From the NCBI RefSeq assembly GCF_030157465.1, contig NZ_JAOAUU010000058.1, forward strand, positions 1 through 64,000: a stretch of 64,000 nucleotides of DNA. Direction: 5' to 3'. This stretch comes from Zoogloea sp. GTDB taxonomy: Bacteria > Pseudomonadota > Gammaproteobacteria > Burkholderiales > Rhodocyclaceae. Made by a program: the position numbers and the translations under genes. The notes beneath the pieces are model-generated. The model worked only from the letters and a program-made list of their open reading frames with translations. It ran no database searches and had not been told where the DNA came from. Below are positions 33,114 to 43,404 of the stretch, one piece after another (positions within the stretch are counted from its first letter, which is position 1; every line of letters begins with the position of its first letter).

Positions 33114-34213
33114 GCGCACTGGCCCCGATCCAGGAAATCATCGCCGACATCAAGGCCGGCAAAATGGTCGTGCTGGTTGACGAGGAAGACCGCGAAAACG
33201 AAGGCGACATCGTCATCGCCGCCGAGCACATCACGCCCGAAGCCATCAACTTCATGGCCAAGCACGCTCGCGGCCTGATCTGCCTCACGCTCACCGAAGA
33301 GCGCTGCCGCCAGCTCGGCATCAACCAGATGGCGCGCGACAACCGCAGCCAGTTCAGCACCGCCTTCACGGTGTCGATCGAAGCCGCCGAAGGCGTCACC
33401 ACCGGCATCTCGGCCGCCGACCGCGCCCGCACCGTGCAGGCCGCCGTGGCCCGCCACGCCAAGGCCACCGACATCGTCCAGCCCGGCCACATCTTCCCGA
33501 TCATGGCCAAGCCGGGCGGCGTGCTGATCCGCGCCGGCCACACCGAAGCCGGCTGCGATCTCTCCGGCATCGCCGGGCTCGAACCCGCCGCAGTGATCTG
33601 CGAGATCATGAACGACGACGGCACCATGTCGCGCCTGCCCGAACTGGTCGAGTTCAGCAAAACCCACGGCCTCAAGATCGGCGCCATCCGCGACCTCATC
33701 GAATACCGCGCCCGCACCGAGAAGCTCGTCGAAAAAGTCAGCGAAAAAGCCGTCACCACCCCGCACGGCGACTTCCGCCTGTCGGCCTTCGAAGACACCA
33801 CTTCCGGTGACGTGCACCTGGCCATGGCCTACGGCGACATCGACCCGGAAGTCGAAACCCTGGTCCGCGTCCACGAACCCGTCTCGGTACTCGACTTCCT
33901 CGACCCCGCCAGCGGCCGCCACAGCTTCCCGGTCGACGCGGCCCTCAAGCGCATCGCCGAGCACGGCCACGGCGTCATCGTGCTGCTCTACCACCCGCAA
34001 AGCGGCCAGGAACTCCTCGCCCAGCTCAGCGGCAGCGACACCGCCGCCCCCAAGCCCGCCCAGAAATGGGATCCGCGCCTCTTCGGCATCGGCGCCCAGA
34101 TCCTGCGCGAACTGCAAGTCGGCAAGATGCGGATCATGGCCAGCCCGCGCAAGATTCCCAGCATGGCCGGTTTCGGCCTCACGGTCGTCGGCCACGCCGC
34201 GCCCGAAGCCTGA
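33110..34213 (+). CDS. ribBA: RibBA: DHBP synthase with degenerate GTP cyclohydrolase II half
   Basis: A 367-residue fusion. The N-terminal 3,4-dihydroxy-2-butanone-4-phosphate synthase (1-200) is intact (DEEDRENEGDIVIAAE, RAGHTEAGCDLSGIAG). The C-terminal RibA-like half (about 205-367) keeps the fold (YGDI...VRVHEP, LLYHPQSGQ, YGIGAQ-like FGIGAQIL). It lacks the Cys triplet that binds zinc in GTP cyclohydrolase II: the region after RVH reads EPVSVLDFLDPASGR. It therefore probably provides only the DHBP step. A separate ribA should exist outside the window. It is coupled to ribE. Confidence 0.93.
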   Translation: MSALAPIQEIIADIKAGKMVVLVDEEDRENEGDIVIAAEHITPEAINFMAKHARGLICLTLTEERCRQLGINQMARDNRSQFSTAFTVSIEAAEGVTTGISAADRARTVQAAVARHAKATDIVQPGHIFPIMAKPGGVLIRAGHTEAGCDLSGIAGLEPAAVICEIMNDDGTMSRLPELVEFSKTHGLKIGAIRDLIEYRARTEKLVEKVSEKAVTTPHGDFRLSAFEDTTSGDVHLAMAYGDIDPEVETLVRVHEPVSVLDFLDPASGRHSFPVDAALKRIAEHGHGVIVLLYHPQSGQELLAQLSGSDTAAPKPAQKWDPRLFGIGAQILRELQVGKMRIMASPRKIPSMAGFGLTVVGHAAPEA

Positions 34214-34243
34214 AGCCCGGCCCAATATTTCCCAGGTAACCCC

Positions 34244-34714
34244 ATGCCCCGCTACGACAACATTCCCGAAATCGCCCCGAACCTGGACGGCTCCGGCCTC
34301 AGGGTCGGCGTCGTCATGTGCCGCTTCAACCTCGACGTCTGCGAAGGCCTGCTGTCGGCCTGCACCGCCGAACTGCTGCGCCTCGGCGTCGCCGCCGACG
34401 CGATCACCATCGCCACCGTGCCCGGCGCCCTCGAAGCCCCGCTCACGCTGCAGGTCATGGCCAAAAGCGGCCGCTTCGACGCACTGGTCGCCCTCGGCGC
34501 AGTGATCCGCGGCGAAACCTACCACTTCGAACTCGTCTCCAACGAGCAGGGCGCCGGCATCAACCGCGTCAGCCTCGACACCGGCGTGCCCATCGCCAAC
34601 GGCATTCTCACCACCGAAGACGACGATCAGGCCCTCTCCCGCATGCAGGTCAAGGGTGCCGACTGCGCCCAGGCCGCTGTCGAGATGGCCCGCCTGCTGA
34701 AGGCACTGGCATGA
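34244..34714 (+). CDS. ribH: 6,7-dimethyl-8-ribityllumazine synthase
   Basis: A 156-residue lumazine synthase with [24 protein letters not shown] and [15 protein letters not shown], where His in TYHFE is the conserved catalytic residue. It condenses the DHBP from RibB with the ribitylaminopyrimidine. It overlaps nusB by four bases (ATGA), the usual ribH-nusB coupling. Confidence 0.97.
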   Translation: MPRYDNIPEIAPNLDGSGLRVGVVMCRFNLDVCEGLLSACTAELLRLGVAADAITIATVPGALEAPLTLQVMAKSGRFDALVALGAVIRGETYHFELVSNEQGAGINRVSLDTGVPIANGILTTEDDDQALSRMQVKGADCAQAAVEMARLLKALA

Positions 34715-35190
34715 GCGGCGCCCCCAAATCCCCCCGCCGCCGCGCCCGCGAATTCGCCCTGCAGGGCGTGTACCACTGGCTCCTGAACCAATCAGCCCTC
34801 ACCGCCATTGAAAGCCAGATGGCCGAGGTCGGCGGCTTCGACAAATGCGACCGCGACCTCTTCGTCGGCCTGCTGCGCGGAACCGTCACCAATGCGGCCG
34901 AACTCCAGGTGGCGTTCGCCCCCTACATCGAACGCCCGCTCAAGGAGATCTCGCCGGTCGAGCGCGGCATCCTGCTGATTTCCACCTTCGAACTGGTGCA
35001 TCGCCCCGAAACCCCCTACCGGGTCATCATCAACGAAGCCATCGAACTCGCCAAAGGCTATGGCGGCACCGACGGCCACAAGTTCGTGAACGGCGTGCTC
35101 GACAAGCTGGCGGCCCGGTTGCGCCCCGACGAAGTCGAGGCCAACGCCCGTGAACGGCGTGCCGCCCGCGGTGGCGACAAGCCGGCCTGA
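34711..35190 (+). CDS. nusB: NusB transcription antitermination factor
   Basis: A 159-residue all-helical NusB ([19 protein letters not shown], then [17 protein letters not shown] and the C-terminal [18 protein letters not shown]). It binds boxA RNA with S10/NusE in rRNA antitermination. The C-terminal Arg-rich tail is short. It starts inside the ribH stop codon. Confidence 0.96.
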   Translation: MSGAPKSPRRRAREFALQGVYHWLLNQSALTAIESQMAEVGGFDKCDRDLFVGLLRGTVTNAAELQVAFAPYIERPLKEISPVERGILLISTFELVHRPETPYRVIINEAIELAKGYGGTDGHKFVNGVLDKLAARLRPDEVEANARERRAARGGDKPA

Positions 35191-35222
35191 GCCTTCACTC
35201 CACGCAGCACACGCGTCGCGCG

Positions 35223-36191
35223 ATGCCCTCCGAGTTCGCCCTGATCCGCCGGCACTTCACCCGGCCGGCGCGTCACACCGACCTCGCGGTGGGCGACGAC
35301 GCGGCGCTGATCCGGCCCGCTGCCGGCATGCAGCTGGCCATCTCCACCGACATGCTGGTGGCCGGCACGCATTTCTTCGCCGACACCGATCCGGCCGACC
35401 TCGGCTGGAAGACCCTCGCCGTCAACGTCTCCGACCTCGCCGCGATGGGCGCAGCACCACGCTGGGTGGTGCTTGCGGCCAGCCTGCCGGCCGCCGACGA
35501 AAACTGGATTGCCGCCTTCGCCAGCGGCTTCTTCGCCTGCTCCGAAGCCTTCGGTATCGACGTCATCGGCGGTGACACCACCCGCGGCCCCCTCAACCTG
35601 TGCCCGACGATCTTCGGCGAAGTGCCCGTCGGTCAGGCCATCACCCGCGCGGGCGCCCGTCCGGGAGACGACCTGTGGGTGTCAGGCTCACCCGGACGGG
35701 CCGCCCTGGGCCTTGCCCATCTGCGCGGCGAAGTCCGGCTCGCCCCTGCCGATCGCGACGACTGCCTCGCCGCCCTGCACCGCCCGCAACCGCGGGTTGA
35801 ACTCGGCCTCGCCCTGCGCGGCCTGGCCAGCGCCATGCTCGACGTCTCCGACGGCCTCCTTGGCGATCTCGATCACATCCTCGAACAATCCGGCGTCGGT
35901 GCACAAATCGAGGAAGCCACCCTGCCGCTTGATCCGCTGATCGCTGCCTGCGGCGACTCCGCGCGGGCTTTCCGGGCCTGTACCGCGGGCGGCGACGACT
36001 ACGAACTGCTGTTCACCACCCCCCTTGAGCACCGCGCCGAAATCGGCGCCCTGGCGGCCCGGCTCGCACTGCCGCTGCATCGCATCGGCGCCATCACCGG
36101 CCCCGAGCACGGCCTCCAGCTCCACGAACGGGACGGCCGCCTCCGCCTTCTCTCGGCCAGCGGCTACGACCACTTCGGCAGCCGCCCATGA
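35223..36191 (+). CDS. thiL: ThiL thiamine-monophosphate kinase
   Basis: A 322-residue ThiL of the PurM-like ATP-binding fold (SEFALIRRHF at the N-terminus, VGDDAALI, ISTDMLVAGTHF, and GGDTTRGP). It phosphorylates thiamine monophosphate to the active diphosphate. The ATG at 35223 lacks a strong Shine-Dalgarno but gives the canonical N-terminus. It overlaps pgpA by four bases. Confidence 0.95.
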   Translation: MPSEFALIRRHFTRPARHTDLAVGDDAALIRPAAGMQLAISTDMLVAGTHFFADTDPADLGWKTLAVNVSDLAAMGAAPRWVVLAASLPAADENWIAAFASGFFACSEAFGIDVIGGDTTRGPLNLCPTIFGEVPVGQAITRAGARPGDDLWVSGSPGRAALGLAHLRGEVRLAPADRDDCLAALHRPQPRVELGLALRGLASAMLDVSDGLLGDLDHILEQSGVGAQIEEATLPLDPLIAACGDSARAFRACTAGGDDYELLFTTPLEHRAEIGALAARLALPLHRIGAITGPEHGLQLHERDGRLRLLSASGYDHFGSRP

Positions 36192-36667
36192 AACCCAATC
36201 TCCGCTTCCTGCTCTCCGACCCGACCCATTTCGTCGCCCTCGGCTTCGGGTCCGGCCTGTTTCCCAAGGGGCCCGGCACTGCCGGCACGCTGCTCGGCTG
36301 GATACTCTTTCCGCTCGTCTACGCGCCTCTTTCAGACACCCTCTTCGGCGCCCTGCTCGTCGCCTGCTTCCTGTTTGGCATCATCGCCTGCGAACGCACC
36401 GGGCGCGCCCTCGGCGTAGCCGATCACGGCGCCGTGGTATGGGACGAAATCGTCGCCATCTGGCTGGTCCTGTGGCTCACGCCCGCCACGCTGGCCTGGC
36501 AGGCCACGGCCTTCGTCGTCTTCCGTTTCTTCGACATCGTCAAGCCGCCCCCCATCGGCTGGGTGGACGAACGCACCCGCGGCGGCTTTGGCGTCATGCT
36601 CGACGACCTCCTCGCCGCCGGCTATACGCTGGTGGTGCTGGCCATTATCATGAGGCTCACCGCTTGA
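36188..36667 (+). CDS. pgpA: PgpA phosphatidylglycerophosphatase A
   Basis: A 159-residue membrane phosphatase with GSGLFPKGPGTAGTLLG near the N-terminus and VWDEIVAIWL, the conserved family Asp/Glu motif, plus FRFFDIVKPPPIGW. It makes phosphatidylglycerol. It lies in the classical nusB-thiL-pgpA order and shares TTGA with the next gene. Confidence 0.95.
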   Translation: MKPNLRFLLSDPTHFVALGFGSGLFPKGPGTAGTLLGWILFPLVYAPLSDTLFGALLVACFLFGIIACERTGRALGVADHGAVVWDEIVAIWLVLWLTPATLAWQATAFVVFRFFDIVKPPPIGWVDERTRGGFGVMLDDLLAAGYTLVVLAIIMRLTA

Positions 36668-37152
36668 TAGACATCGAATTCGCAACGCTCTCGCGCCTGG
36701 TCGGCGAGCACCTTGCCGCCCGTGGCTGGCGCCTCGCCACGGCAGAATCCTGCACCGGCGGCTGGGTCGCCGAAGTCGTCACCGCCACCGCCGGCAGCTC
36801 CGGCTGGTTCGACTGCGGCTTCATCACCTACTCCAACGACGCCAAGTGCGCCCTCCTCGGCGTCTCGCCGATGACCCTCGCACGCTACGGCGCGGTCAGC
36901 GAACAAACCACCGCAGCGATGGCCCGTGGCACCCTCGAGCGTTCCGAAGCCGACCTCGCCCTGTCCATCTCCGGCGTCGCCGGCCCGACCGGCGGCTCAC
37001 CCTCCAAACCGGTCGGCACCGTCTGCTTTGGCTGGGCCAGAAACGCTGAAACACCCCAGACGGCCACCTGCCATTTCGATGGCGACCGGGAGGCCGTAAG
37101 GCGCCAGGCCGTCCTCTTCGCACTCACCGAACTCCTCCGCCGCTACACCTGA
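36664..37152 (+). CDS. pncC: PncC nicotinamide-nucleotide amidase (stand-alone CinA C-terminal domain)
   Basis: A 162-residue protein of the CinA C-terminal family (LATAESCTGGWVAEVVTATAG, FITYSNDAKCALLGV, SISGVAGPTGGSPSKPVGTV), which deamidates NMN to NaMN. There is no N-terminal COG1058 domain. The TTG at 36664 overlaps the pgpA stop and is the best start: it begins just before the conserved domain and gives translational coupling. It is followed by the 176-bp recA promoter region. Confidence 0.9.
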   Translation: MIDIEFATLSRLVGEHLAARGWRLATAESCTGGWVAEVVTATAGSSGWFDCGFITYSNDAKCALLGVSPMTLARYGAVSEQTTAAMARGTLERSEADLALSISGVAGPTGGSPSKPVGTVCFGWARNAETPQTATCHFDGDREAVRRQAVLFALTELLRRYT

Positions 37153-37203
37153 AACGCCTCTTGCAACAAGGGCTTGGCGATTCTGCTGGACTCGCCGCGA
37201 GAG

Positions 37204-37219
37204 CTGTATAAAATAACAG
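37204..37219. promoter_or_regulatory. LexA (SOS) box upstream of recA
   Basis: CTGTATAAAATAACAG matches the CTGT-N8-ACAG LexA consensus with an AT-rich centre, 109 bases before the recA ATG. TATAAA within it could serve as the -10 hexamer, so LexA would block polymerase directly. Confidence 0.85.
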
Positions 37220-37328
37220 CTACCGCCGTGTCACGTCTGCTCCGAAACGAGCCGTCACGACAGGCGATCACCTGCACGCAAACTCTGTGCCATAATCTCC
37301 AAAACCCTTTTTCAAAGGATCACGACAG

Positions 37329-38372
<1,044 letters not shown>

Positions 38373-38398
38373 CGCATCCGCCCCGCGAACGAAAGCCC

Positions 38399-38834
38399 AT
38401 GACCATGAGCTTGCATGAGCGGGCGCTGCGCTGCCTCGCGCAGCGCGAGCACTCCCGCACCGAGCTGGCCCGCAAACTGGGCAAGCTCGGCAGCGAAGAA
38501 GAAGTCGACGCCGAACTCGATCGCCTCACCGAGCTCGGACTGCTCTCCGACGCACGCTTTGCCGATGCCTATGTGCGGGCCAAGGCGGCCCGCTTTGGCG
38601 CCTCGCGCCTGCGTCTGGAGCTGTCACGCCGCGGCGTCGGCGCCGAGCAGATCGTCTCTGCCATTGAAGAAAACTGCAGCGATAGCGAACTCGAACGTGC
38701 CCGCGACATCACCCGCCGAAAATTCGCCGCAGCACCAGCGGACGCGCGAGAATGGGCGCGTCAGGCCAGATTCCTTCAAGGTCGCGGATTTTCGACCGAA
38801 ATCATACGTAGAGTCCTGAAAGAACATCCCGGCG

Positions 38835-38848
<14 letters not shown>
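38399..38848 (+). CDS. recX: RecX regulatory protein
   Basis: A 149-residue three-repeat helical RecX ([23 protein letters not shown], then [23 protein letters not shown], and the C-terminal [21 protein letters not shown]). It inhibits RecA filament extension. Its end overlaps the lptB start by 14 bases, so it is likely co-transcribed with recA and lptB. Confidence 0.95.
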
Positions 38849-39557
<709 letters not shown>

Positions 39558-39572
39558 GGCAACATCAGACTC

Positions 39573-41030
39573 ATGAAGCCCAGCCTCCAGCTCAAACTCT
39601 CCCAGCACCTCGCGCTCACCCCGCAGTTGCAGCAGTCCATCAAGCTGCTCCAGCTGTCGACCCTCGAACTCAACCAGGAAATCGAAAAAGTCCTGCTCGA
39701 GAATCCGATGATCGAACGGGACGAACCCGAGGCAGAACTCGGCTCCAGCCGCATCGAGGCTCCCGGCCCCGTGGCGCAGGCGGGCAGCGAGGCCGCCCAT
39801 GAGCGTGAGCAGGAGCAGGCACGGGAATCCGAGCGTGAGCGCGAACCCGACCGCGATTTCGACCTCGGCAGCGAAGGCGGCGACTGGCAGGGCTCAGGCA
39901 GCGGCCAGCGCGACGACGATGACGACTCCGACTTCCAGGAGCTCCAGGCCTCCGTTCCCTCACTGCGCGACCATCTGGACAGCCAGATCGCCCTCACGCC
40001 CCTCAGCGATCGCGACCGGGCCCTGGTCCGCTTCATGATCGAAGCCCTCGATGACGACGGCTATCTCAGTCAGACCCTCGAAGAGCTGCTTCCCCTGCTG
40101 CCGCCCGAATTGGAAGTCGACCTGGACGATCTCACCATCGCCCTGCGTCAGATCCAGAGCCTCGACCCATCCGGCATCGGCGCCACCACCGTCAGCGAAT
40201 GCCTAGCCCTGCAACTGCGCCCCCTGCCCCCCAGCCGGGAGCGCGAGCTGGCCCTCGCCCTCGTGGCAGAACACCTGGAACTCCTGGCTGCGCGTGATTT
40301 CCTCAAGCTCAAGCGCGCCCTGCGCTGCAACGACGACGAACTGCGCGAGGCCCACGCCTTGATCCTCGGCCTGGACCCCAAACCCGGCGCCCGCTTCTCC
40401 CAGTCCGACGTCCGCTACGTGGTGCCCGACGTGGTGGTGCGCAAGGTCCGCAACACCTGGGTGGTCAACCTGAACCCCGACGCGATGCCGCGTCTGCGCA
40501 TCAACCAGCTCTACGCCCAGATCCTGCGTGACAACCGCGGCGCCAGCGGATCTCTCTCCAGCCACCTCCAGGAGGCACGCTGGCTGATCAAGAATGTACA
40601 GCAGCGATTCGACACCATTCAGCGGGTTTCGCAAGCGATCGTTGACCGCCAGCGCCAGTTCTTCGATTATGGCGATGTGGCAATGCGCCCGCTTACCCTG
40701 CGGGAAATCGCCGAGCAGCTGGAACTACACGAATCCACCGTCTCGCGTGTGACCACCCAAAAGTACATGGCCACGCCACGAGGCATTTTCGAATTCAAAC
40801 ATTTTTTCGGCAGTCACGTCGCCACCGACAGTGGTGGGGCGGCTTCCTCAACGGCGATTCGGGCGCTGATTCGCCAGTTGGTCGCCGCCGAAGACAAGAA
40901 AAAACCCTTGTCCGACGCGAGGATTGCCGAGTTGTTGGGCCAGCAGGGTATCGTTGTCGCTCGACGGACGATCGCAAAGTACCGCGAGTCCCTCGATATC
41001 CCGCCGGTCAGTCTGCGCAAATCCATCTGA
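39573..41030 (+). CDS. rpoN: RpoN sigma-54 factor
   Basis: A 485-residue sigma-54. Region I is Gln/Leu-rich (LKLSQHLALTPQLQQSIKLLQLS), region II acidic (EREREPDRDFDLGSEGGDW, then DDDDDSDF), followed by the core-binding domain, the HTH (REIAEQLELHESTVSRVT) and the RpoN box region (ARRTIAKYRESLDIPPVSLRKS). It directs activator-dependent promoters, commonly nitrogen, pilus and flagellar genes in this group. Confidence 0.98.
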   Translation: MKPSLQLKLSQHLALTPQLQQSIKLLQLSTLELNQEIEKVLLENPMIERDEPEAELGSSRIEAPGPVAQAGSEAAHEREQEQARESEREREPDRDFDLGSEGGDWQGSGSGQRDDDDDSDFQELQASVPSLRDHLDSQIALTPLSDRDRALVRFMIEALDDDGYLSQTLEELLPLLPPELEVDLDDLTIALRQIQSLDPSGIGATTVSECLALQLRPLPPSRERELALALVAEHLELLAARDFLKLKRALRCNDDELREAHALILGLDPKPGARFSQSDVRYVVPDVVVRKVRNTWVVNLNPDAMPRLRINQLYAQILRDNRGASGSLSSHLQEARWLIKNVQQRFDTIQRVSQAIVDRQRQFFDYGDVAMRPLTLREIAEQLELHESTVSRVTTQKYMATPRGIFEFKHFFGSHVATDSGGAASSTAIRALIRQLVAAEDKKKPLSDARIAELLGQQGIVVARRTIAKYRESLDIPPVSLRKSI

Positions 41031-41046
41031 CAGAAAGGCAAGAATC

Positions 41047-41370
41047 ATGAACCTCAACATCACGGGACATCACGTCGAAGTTACGCCGGCGATCCGCGAA
41101 TACATTTCCTCCAAGCTCGATCGCGTGATCCGCCATTTCGACAACGTCACCAGCGTTGGCGTGATCCTCTCGGTGGAAAAGCTGCGCCAGAAGGCTGAGG
41201 TCACCGTGCACGTGCGCGGCAAGGATATCCACGTCGAAAGCGAAGACGCCGACCTGTACGCCGCCATCGACGCACTGACCGACAAGCTTGACCGTCAGGT
41301 TCTGAAGTACAAGGACAAGACCTCCGATCACGGCCATGACTCGCTCAAGCAGCACCTCGCCGAATCCTGA
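41047..41370 (+). CDS. hpf: Hibernation-promoting factor (HPF, short type)
   Basis: A 107-residue short-form HPF/YfiA domain (MNLNITGHHVEVTPAIREYI) with a basic helix. It dimerises 70S ribosomes to 100S in stationary phase. The ATG at 41047 follows AAAGGCAAG. It sits directly after rpoN, the typical position. Confidence 0.94.
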   Translation: MNLNITGHHVEVTPAIREYISSKLDRVIRHFDNVTSVGVILSVEKLRQKAEVTVHVRGKDIHVESEDADLYAAIDALTDKLDRQVLKYKDKTSDHGHDSLKQHLAES

Positions 41371-41403
41371 TCGACGGCACAAGTAATACCGTTTTCCCCG
41401 GGA

Positions 41404-41440
41404 CCGTTGTGGCTATAATGCGCCCCAACTGACACAACGG
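41404..41440. promoter_or_regulatory. Putative ptsN promoter inside an inverted repeat
   Basis: Perfect -10 hexamer TATAAT at 41414-41419 lies in the loop of the inverted repeat CCGTTGTG (41404-41411) / CACAACGG (41433-41440). The -35 region, around 41391-41396, is poor. ptsN starts 88 bases after the second arm. The arms could be an operator or a hairpin at the 5' end of the mRNA. Confidence 0.45.
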
Positions 41441-41527
41441 CCCCGGCGGCATCTGCCTCCGGATCTTCCCGCATTGCCCCTCACCGGAAACCTGTCCCGC
41501 CCCCACAGCGCGCAGGAGAGTCCACGC

Positions 41528-42013
41528 ATGAACCTCATCGCCAAATTATTACCCACGGCCAATGTGGTCGTTGGACTCGAGGCGAGCAGCAAGAAGCGCG
41601 CTTTCGAGCAAGCCGGCCTGCTGTTCGAGAACAATCACGGCATCGCCCGCAGCACGGTCTTCGACAGCCTGTTTGCGCGCGAAAAGCTCGGCTCCACCGG
41701 CCTTGGCCAAGGCATCGCCATCCCCCACGGGCGCATCAAGACCCTCAAGGACGCCCTCGGCGCCTTCATCCGCCTGGCAGAACCCGTTCCCTTCGACGCG
41801 CCCGACGGCAAGCCGGTCTCGATGCTGTTCGTGCTGCTGGTTCCCGAACAAGCCAACGAACACCACCTGCAACTGCTCTCCGAACTCGCCCAGATGTTCA
41901 GCGACCGCGCTTTTCGCGAGCAGCTCCTGAACGCGCCCGACGCCTTGGCGGCCCATGCCCTTTTCGCCCAGTGGGGCAGCGATGCGCCAGACAACAGTAG
42001 CGCGGCTGTTTGA
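41528..42013 (+). CDS. ptsN: PtsN, PTS IIA-Ntr protein
   Basis: A 161-residue EIIA domain with phosphoacceptor His67 in QGIAIPHGRI. It is the terminal phosphocarrier of the nitrogen PTS. The start at 41528 is set by the family N-terminus and by CAGGAG about 12 bases upstream. It overlaps hprK by 32 bases; rpoN-hpf-ptsN-hprK is a classic betaproteobacterial order. Confidence 0.95.
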   Translation: MNLIAKLLPTANVVVGLEASSKKRAFEQAGLLFENNHGIARSTVFDSLFAREKLGSTGLGQGIAIPHGRIKTLKDALGAFIRLAEPVPFDAPDGKPVSMLFVLLVPEQANEHHLQLLSELAQMFSDRAFREQLLNAPDALAAHALFAQWGSDAPDNSSAAV

Positions 42014-42917
42014 CGACAACCTCGAACGCCTGAGGCTGCGGCATATCTGCGGCAGCCTCGAGACCCGCATTTCGGTCTCCGAAGACCGCATCTGGCCCGC
42101 CGACATGGTCGGCCACCTCAACCTGATCCACCCCGACCGCCTGCAGATCCTCGGCTCGTCGGAACTCGCCTGGGCACGCCGCCAAACTCGCGAGAAGGTC
42201 ATCCACCACATCCGCGACATCCTGTCCTACGGCCCGCCGGCCATCATCATCGCCGACGACGAGGACATCCCGAGCATGGTGCGCACCCTGTGCGCCAACG
42301 AAGACGTGGCCCTGTTTGCGAGCCCTTTGCCGGCCGCCAACGTCATCGACCTGCTGCGCAGCTACCTGTCGCGCAAGCTGGCAGAACGGGTCGCGCTGCA
42401 CGGCGTGCTGATGGACGTGCTGGGCCTTGGCGTGTTCATCACCGGCGACTCGGGTGCCGGCAAGTCGGAGCTCGCTCTGGAACTCATCTCCCGCGGCCAC
42501 GGGCTGGTGGCCGACGACATCGTCGAATTCTCCCGGATCGCCCCGACCGTCCTCGAAGGACGCTGCCCGGCGCTGCTCCAGGACGTTATCGAGGTGCGCG
42601 GCCTGGGCATCCTCAACATCCGCACCATCTTTGGCGAAACGGCCTGCCGCCGGAAGATGAAGCTCAAGCTCGTCGTGCACCTTCAGCGCCGTCAGCCGGG
42701 CCAGGAAGACCCCCTCCGCCTGACGCTGGAGGGTGAGCAGCAGTCGATCCTCGGCGTGTCCCTGCGGCGCGTGGTGCTGCCAGTGGCGGCAGGGCGCAAC
42801 CTAGCCGTGCTGCTCGAAGCCGCGGTTCGTTCGACAATCCTGCTGCTACGCGGAATCGACTCGACCCAGGATTTCGTCGACCGCCAGCAGCGTGCGATGG
42901 AAGAAGGCGGCGGCTAG
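41982..42917 (+). CDS. hprK: HprK HPr kinase/phosphorylase
   Basis: A 311-residue bifunctional Ser-kinase/phosphorylase with Walker A GVFITGDSGAGKSELALELI, the HprK signature from IEVRGLGILNIR and the C-terminal GVSLRRVVLPVAAGRNLAVL. It phosphorylates HPr/NPr at the regulatory Ser. The start MRQTTVARLF lies inside ptsN. The 124 bases after its stop hold no gene. Confidence 0.95.
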   Translation: MRQTTVARLFDDNLERLRLRHICGSLETRISVSEDRIWPADMVGHLNLIHPDRLQILGSSELAWARRQTREKVIHHIRDILSYGPPAIIIADDEDIPSMVRTLCANEDVALFASPLPAANVIDLLRSYLSRKLAERVALHGVLMDVLGLGVFITGDSGAGKSELALELISRGHGLVADDIVEFSRIAPTVLEGRCPALLQDVIEVRGLGILNIRTIFGETACRRKMKLKLVVHLQRRQPGQEDPLRLTLEGEQQSILGVSLRRVVLPVAAGRNLAVLLEAAVRSTILLLRGIDSTQDFVDRQQRAMEEGGG

Positions 42918-43041
42918 AAATCCCGTAAAAATGTGTCCCCGGACGCCGTCCAGGCAGCCCGGCCGTCAACGGATCGACTCGTGCACCGTTTATGATGCTG
43001 TCGCAGTTCCGAAAAATCGCCTATCCGAGGAGAGTGGCCCG

Positions 43042-43335
43042 ATGAAAAAACTGATCCTGAGCATCGCCGTTTCCGTATTTGCCGCCAGCCTGGCACCCGC
43101 GGCCTTTGCGGCCACGACCCAGCAGAACAAGATGAAGGAATGCAACGCGTCTGCCACCGACAAAAAGGGCGACGAGCGCAAGGCCTTCATGAAGGAGTGC
43201 CTGTCCGCCAAGCCGGCCGCCAAGGGCACGACCCAGCAGGAGAAGATGAAGTCCTGTAACAAGGACGCCGGTGAAAAGGCGCTGAAGGGCGACGATCGCA
43301 AGAAGTTCATGAGCGAGTGCCTGAAGGGAGGCTGA
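43042..43335 (+). CDS. psiF: PsiF-repeat periplasmic protein
   Basis: A 97-residue protein with a signal peptide (MKKLILSIAVSVFAAS..., cleavage after AFA) and two PsiF repeats (KMKECNAS...RKAFMKECL and KMKSCNKD...RKKFMSECL), each with two Cys. E. coli psiF is phosphate-starvation-induced but the function is unknown. AGGAGAG at 43028-43034 precedes the start. A strong bidirectional terminator follows. Confidence 0.88.
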   Translation: MKKLILSIAVSVFAASLAPAAFAATTQQNKMKECNASATDKKGDERKAFMKECLSAKPAAKGTTQQEKMKSCNKDAGEKALKGDDRKKFMSECLKGG

Positions 43336-43360
43336 GCCCTTCCACTCCGCAGAAATTGAA

Positions 43361-43380
43361 AAGAGCCCCGCGGGGCTCTT
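43361..43380. terminator. Bidirectional terminator between psiF and the FHA gene
   Basis: The 20-bp perfect palindrome AAGAGCCCCGCGGGGCTCTT is followed by TTT on the plus strand and preceded by AA on the minus side; it lies between the convergent genes. Confidence 0.85.
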
Positions 43381-43404
43381 TTTCATTTGCAGATCCGGAT
43401 TCGA

